Below are positions 61,461 to 64,000 of a DNA stretch of 64,000 nt, piece by piece; within the stretch, counting starts at the first letter, position 1, and each line of letters opens with the position of its first letter. The stretch is from Fervidobacterium nodosum Rt17-B1. Its GTDB lineage: Bacteria; Thermotogota; Thermotogae; Thermotogales; Fervidobacteriaceae. The stretch is from NCBI RefSeq assembly GCF_000017545.1, contig NC_009718.1, positions 558,001-622,000 of the forward strand, written 5' to 3'. The notes under the pieces were generated by a model, which was not told the DNA's origin, did no database searches, and saw only the letters and a program-made list of their open reading frames with translations. A program made the position numbers and the translations under genes.

Positions 61461-62609
61461 TTGAAAAAAAGAGTCTTACACATTATCACTCGTTCAGATT
61501 GGACTGGAGTTCAAAAAATTTTGTACAACATAGTTTACGGACTAAAAAATAATTATTCCGACCAATTCGAAGTCGAAGTTGCCGCTGGAAAAGAAAATGG
61601 AATGTTATTTGAGGAATTGGAAAAGATAGGTGTAAAATATTATGTACTGGAAAACCTTGTTCGAGAAATAAGTCCTATAAAAGATTTGAAAGCTTATTTT
61701 GAAATAAAAAAGCTCATCAAAAAAGGGAATTATGACATAGTTCATATCCATTCATCAAAGGCAGGTATATTAGGAAGAATAGCGGCAAAAAAATGTGGTG
61801 TAAAAAAAGTCATTTACACCTATCATGGTTTTTGGGGAATAGAACAATATAACGGACTTAAGAAAAAACTTTTAATTCTAGCAGAGCGTATTGCTGCAAA
61901 ATATTCAGACAATCTTGTATTTCTTGGTAATAAAGAAAAACAAAAAGCAGAGAAGTATAAAATTGGTAAACCACACCAGTATGTCATAATACCGAACGCA
62001 ATATTACCAATCGAAAACGTTCAAAAAGGAAAACTCAGAAAAGAACTAAATATACCAGATAATATTAAAATCATAGGTAACGTGGCAAGATTAGATAAGC
62101 CAAAAAATCCAATGAGATTTCTTGAAATTGCAGAAAAAGTATTAAAAGAAAGAGAGGATGTTGTTTTTGTATGGGTAGGAGGAAATATTGTCGAAGAAGA
62201 TGATTATGCTAATCTAATTAAGAAATATATAGATGAAAACCCTATATTAAAGGACAAGGTTAAAATTCTAGGCTTTAGAGAAGATGCGATAGAATTAATG
62301 GCAGACTTTGATGTGTTTTTGCTAACTTCGAATGAAGAAGGTTTTGGTCTCGTAATTTTAGAAGCGATGTCACTTGGAAAGATTGTAGTTTCAACAAAAT
62401 GCGGAGGACCTGAAGATATCATACAAGATAAAATAAACGGGTTCCTTGTAGACTTCGACAATGATAAAATTGCGCAAACGATATTTTTTATATTAGACAA
62501 TTTAGAACAAATATGCAAAAACATATTTTCGAAAGCTGTTGAAAGAGCAAAAGAATTTGAATATGAAAAGTTTCTAGTGAAACATAAAGAACTGTATTTG
62601 ACAAGCTAG
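61461..62609 (+). CDS. Glycosyltransferase family 4 (GT-B)
   Basis: The 382-residue protein has a GT-B fold typical of GT4: VLHIITRSDWTGVQKIL, DIVHIHSSKAGILGRIAA, YTYHGFWG in the N-terminal part; NVARLDKPKNP, ILGFREDAIELM and the retaining-enzyme E-x7-E in SNEEGFGLVILEAMS in the C-terminal part. It transfers a sugar from an NDP-sugar, perhaps GDP-mannose from ManC, onto a lipid-linked acceptor. Start is TTG behind GAGAGGAGTG. Confidence 0.9.
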   Translation: MKKRVLHIITRSDWTGVQKILYNIVYGLKNNYSDQFEVEVAAGKENGMLFEELEKIGVKYYVLENLVREISPIKDLKAYFEIKKLIKKGNYDIVHIHSSKAGILGRIAAKKCGVKKVIYTYHGFWGIEQYNGLKKKLLILAERIAAKYSDNLVFLGNKEKQKAEKYKIGKPHQYVIIPNAILPIENVQKGKLRKELNIPDNIKIIGNVARLDKPKNPMRFLEIAEKVLKEREDVVFVWVGGNIVEEDDYANLIKKYIDENPILKDKVKILGFREDAIELMADFDVFLLTSNEEGFGLVILEAMSLGKIVVSTKCGGPEDIIQDKINGFLVDFDNDKIAQTIFFILDNLEQICKNIFSKAVERAKEFEYEKFLVKHKELYLTS

Positions 62610-62710
62610 ATTAGTAATGTGTCGAAAAGTTTTATTGCTTATTTCTTATACATATTATTTGTCCAACTTTTTGGTTGATAATACGGCTTTTTTATTGGAG
62701 GGTACAAGAA

Positions 62711-63817
62711 ATGAGAAGAGTTATAATAATCTCAGATTTTACTTATCCTAATTATGTCGGGGGATCTGCAAAGCTAGTATACGATACTTTAGTTGGTTTT
62801 AGTAAGAATAACATTGATTATTTGTTAATAACAAGAACATCTTCTAATGAGTATTCAGTAAAAGAACATAACGATTTTTATCTCTCAGAAAAAAAACGTA
62901 ATAAAATATTTGAGATAAATAATCTTTTAGATATAATTAGAAGTTATAAATTCATCAAAAATGATGATATACTTTACATTCATCATCCCGTACTTGGAGT
63001 ATTTTATTCTTTCCTTAAAAATAAAAAAATTTATTTTTTCCACGGCCCTTTTCCTGAAGAATATAGACTAAAACCAAATTCAAACTCTTTAGGACTATTT
63101 TTAAGATATTTAATTCAAAAAATTGTTTTGAAAAAAAACAACAAGATTTTTGTTTTAAGCAATTATATGAAAGAATGGGTAAATAAGTATGGTGGAAAAA
63201 ATATAGAAATAGTTCCTCCCATTTTTGATTATGAGAAGTTTGCAAGTTTTTCTGCTGTTGATAAATTTGAGTTAAGAAGACAACTTAATTTACCAGTTGA
63301 CAAAAAGATTCTTATCACAACTAGGCGATTAACTGATAGAACAGGCGTTTTAGAATTATTGGAAGCTTTCGAATATATAAATCTCCATTATAAAAATGAT
63401 TATTTTCTTATTATTATCGGAAAAGGCGAACTCGAAGCTAAAGTTAAGCAAAAATGTTCTAATATTAAGAACGCGAGGTTTTTAGGTTATGTTCAAGAAG
63501 ATCTTTTACCAAAATATTTAAGAGCAAGCGATGTGTATATTTTACCGTCAAAATCCCTTGAAGGATTTGGTATTGTGATTTTGGAAGCTATGGCACTAAA
63601 CATTCCAGTAATTGCCAGCAATAAATCTGGTGGAGCGACTGAATTTCTTTCAACAATTGATGCAAAACTAATTTTTGATTTTGATAATATGGCACGTTCT
63701 TTGAATGAATCAATAAAGTACCTAGAGTCTGTAAATATAGATTTCTCTTCTATTGCTAGATCGTATGATAGAAATGTTGTAGCTAAAATTATTTATGAAA
63801 AGATGAATGAATGTTAA
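62711..63817 (+). CDS. Glycosyltransferase family 4 (GT-B)
   Basis: The ~368-residue protein has VIIISDFTYPNYVGGSAKLVYDTL, FFHGPFPEEYR, VLSNYMKEW, TTRRLTDRTGVLELLEAF and SKSLEGFGIVILEAMA with the GT4 E-x7-E. ATG 62711 is preferred behind GGAGGGT; an in-frame extension upstream has no site. It follows the previous glycosyltransferase by about 100 bases in the same direction. Linkage specificity cannot be inferred. Confidence 0.88.
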   Translation: MRRVIIISDFTYPNYVGGSAKLVYDTLVGFSKNNIDYLLITRTSSNEYSVKEHNDFYLSEKKRNKIFEINNLLDIIRSYKFIKNDDILYIHHPVLGVFYSFLKNKKIYFFHGPFPEEYRLKPNSNSLGLFLRYLIQKIVLKKNNKIFVLSNYMKEWVNKYGGKNIEIVPPIFDYEKFASFSAVDKFELRRQLNLPVDKKILITTRRLTDRTGVLELLEAFEYINLHYKNDYFLIIIGKGELEAKVKQKCSNIKNARFLGYVQEDLLPKYLRASDVYILPSKSLEGFGIVILEAMALNIPVIASNKSGGATEFLSTIDAKLIFDFDNMARSLNESIKYLESVNIDFSSIARSYDRNVVAKIIYEKMNEC

Positions 63818-63873
63818 AATAAACCGAGCAATAAGAAGAGAAATTCTTATCTATTCGAAAAGGAGGAAAAGTT

Positions 63874-64000
63874 GTGAAAATATTAATGGTCGCCCCTTTA
63901 AGTTTGACTTATCCACCTAAGGATGGATACTCAATGGTTGTTATTTATTTGGCATATTTTCTGAAGAATTTTTATAACGTAGAATCAGATATTATGGTTC
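63874..64000 (+). CDS. Glycosyltransferase (N terminus only), 3' end outside window
   Basis: GTG at 63874 follows AGGAGGAAAA. The 42 visible residues (KILMVAPLSLTYPPKDGYSM, then VVIYLAYFLKNFYNVESD) match the start of GT4-type enzymes: a strand, a Gly-containing loop and the first helix. It continues the exopolysaccharide locus past the window end. Confidence 0.65.
   Translation, partial: MKILMVAPLSLTYPPKDGYSMVVIYLAYFLKNFYNVESDIMV

Noticed and set aside
1-64000. CRISPR array
   Set aside because: No series of regularly spaced identical repeats was seen. The Cas4-like domain at 21291 belongs to a TM0106-type protein without cas neighbours.

Overview
The window reads as a low-GC (about one third G+C) chromosome segment from an anaerobic, thermophilic Thermotogales bacterium, most likely Fervidobacterium-like. 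Pointers are a TM0106-type nuclease, a DUF4438 protein, a fervidolysin/islandisin-type subtilase, AddAB, many GTG/TTG starts behind strong AGGAGG sites, and a Gly-rich exported protein plausible for a toga envelope. The genus is inferred, not proven.

Layout. 1-3150: the end of a type I-like restriction protein, then crcB and its usual partner DUF190, separated by a decayed insertion sequence. 3151-10148: an esterase, then a convergent envelope-polymer set (O-antigen-ligase-like protein, MraY/WecA-like transferase lacking one catalytic Asp, membrane-anchored repeat protein). 10302: tRNA-Ala(CGC). 10941-20329: addAB, two-subunit fumarase, MATE exporter. 20481-24064: an SDR gene, then a Cas4/RNase-H-like nuclease, a DNA methyltransferase and a restriction enzyme with CCGG-family motifs.

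24133-34725 is a large minus-strand catabolic-looking region. It holds a branched-chain-amino-acid-type ABC importer whose LivM permease is fused to an intact alpha/beta hydrolase, a CoA-transferase, a regulator made of two TetR units, a ketoacyl-synthase-III-like enzyme lacking the usual His and Asn, DUF4438 and a nitroreductase. I infer uptake of an ester-, amide- or lactone-type substrate, hydrolysis at the membrane and conversion of the acid to a CoA thioester.

34998-41351: a secreted Gly-rich protein, a secreted HExxH metalloprotease, and a YtrA-type GntR/ABC operon under a perfect 32-bp palindrome. 41492-50684: a minus-strand lipid or carotenoid-like set (two CrtI-like oxidoreductases, SDR, NTF2-like protein, Rieske oxygenase, PlsY-like acyltransferase, CrtQ-like glycosyltransferase) split by an IS110-family element. 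That element has an apparent -1 frameshift at a slippery heptamer, a hairpin hiding its ribosome site, and a structured 3' non-coding end.

50846-58900: MFS exporter, DUF3783 protein, subtilase lipoprotein, a broken AbiEii-like gene, FGGY kinase, an intact IS of the type decayed near position 2000, an S41-like protein without its catalytic Ser, and RNase H. 59044-64000: an exopolysaccharide locus (manC, EpsG-like polymerase, three glycosyltransferases, the last cut by the window edge) with a decayed second manC tail inside it. No CRISPR array or rRNA was seen.
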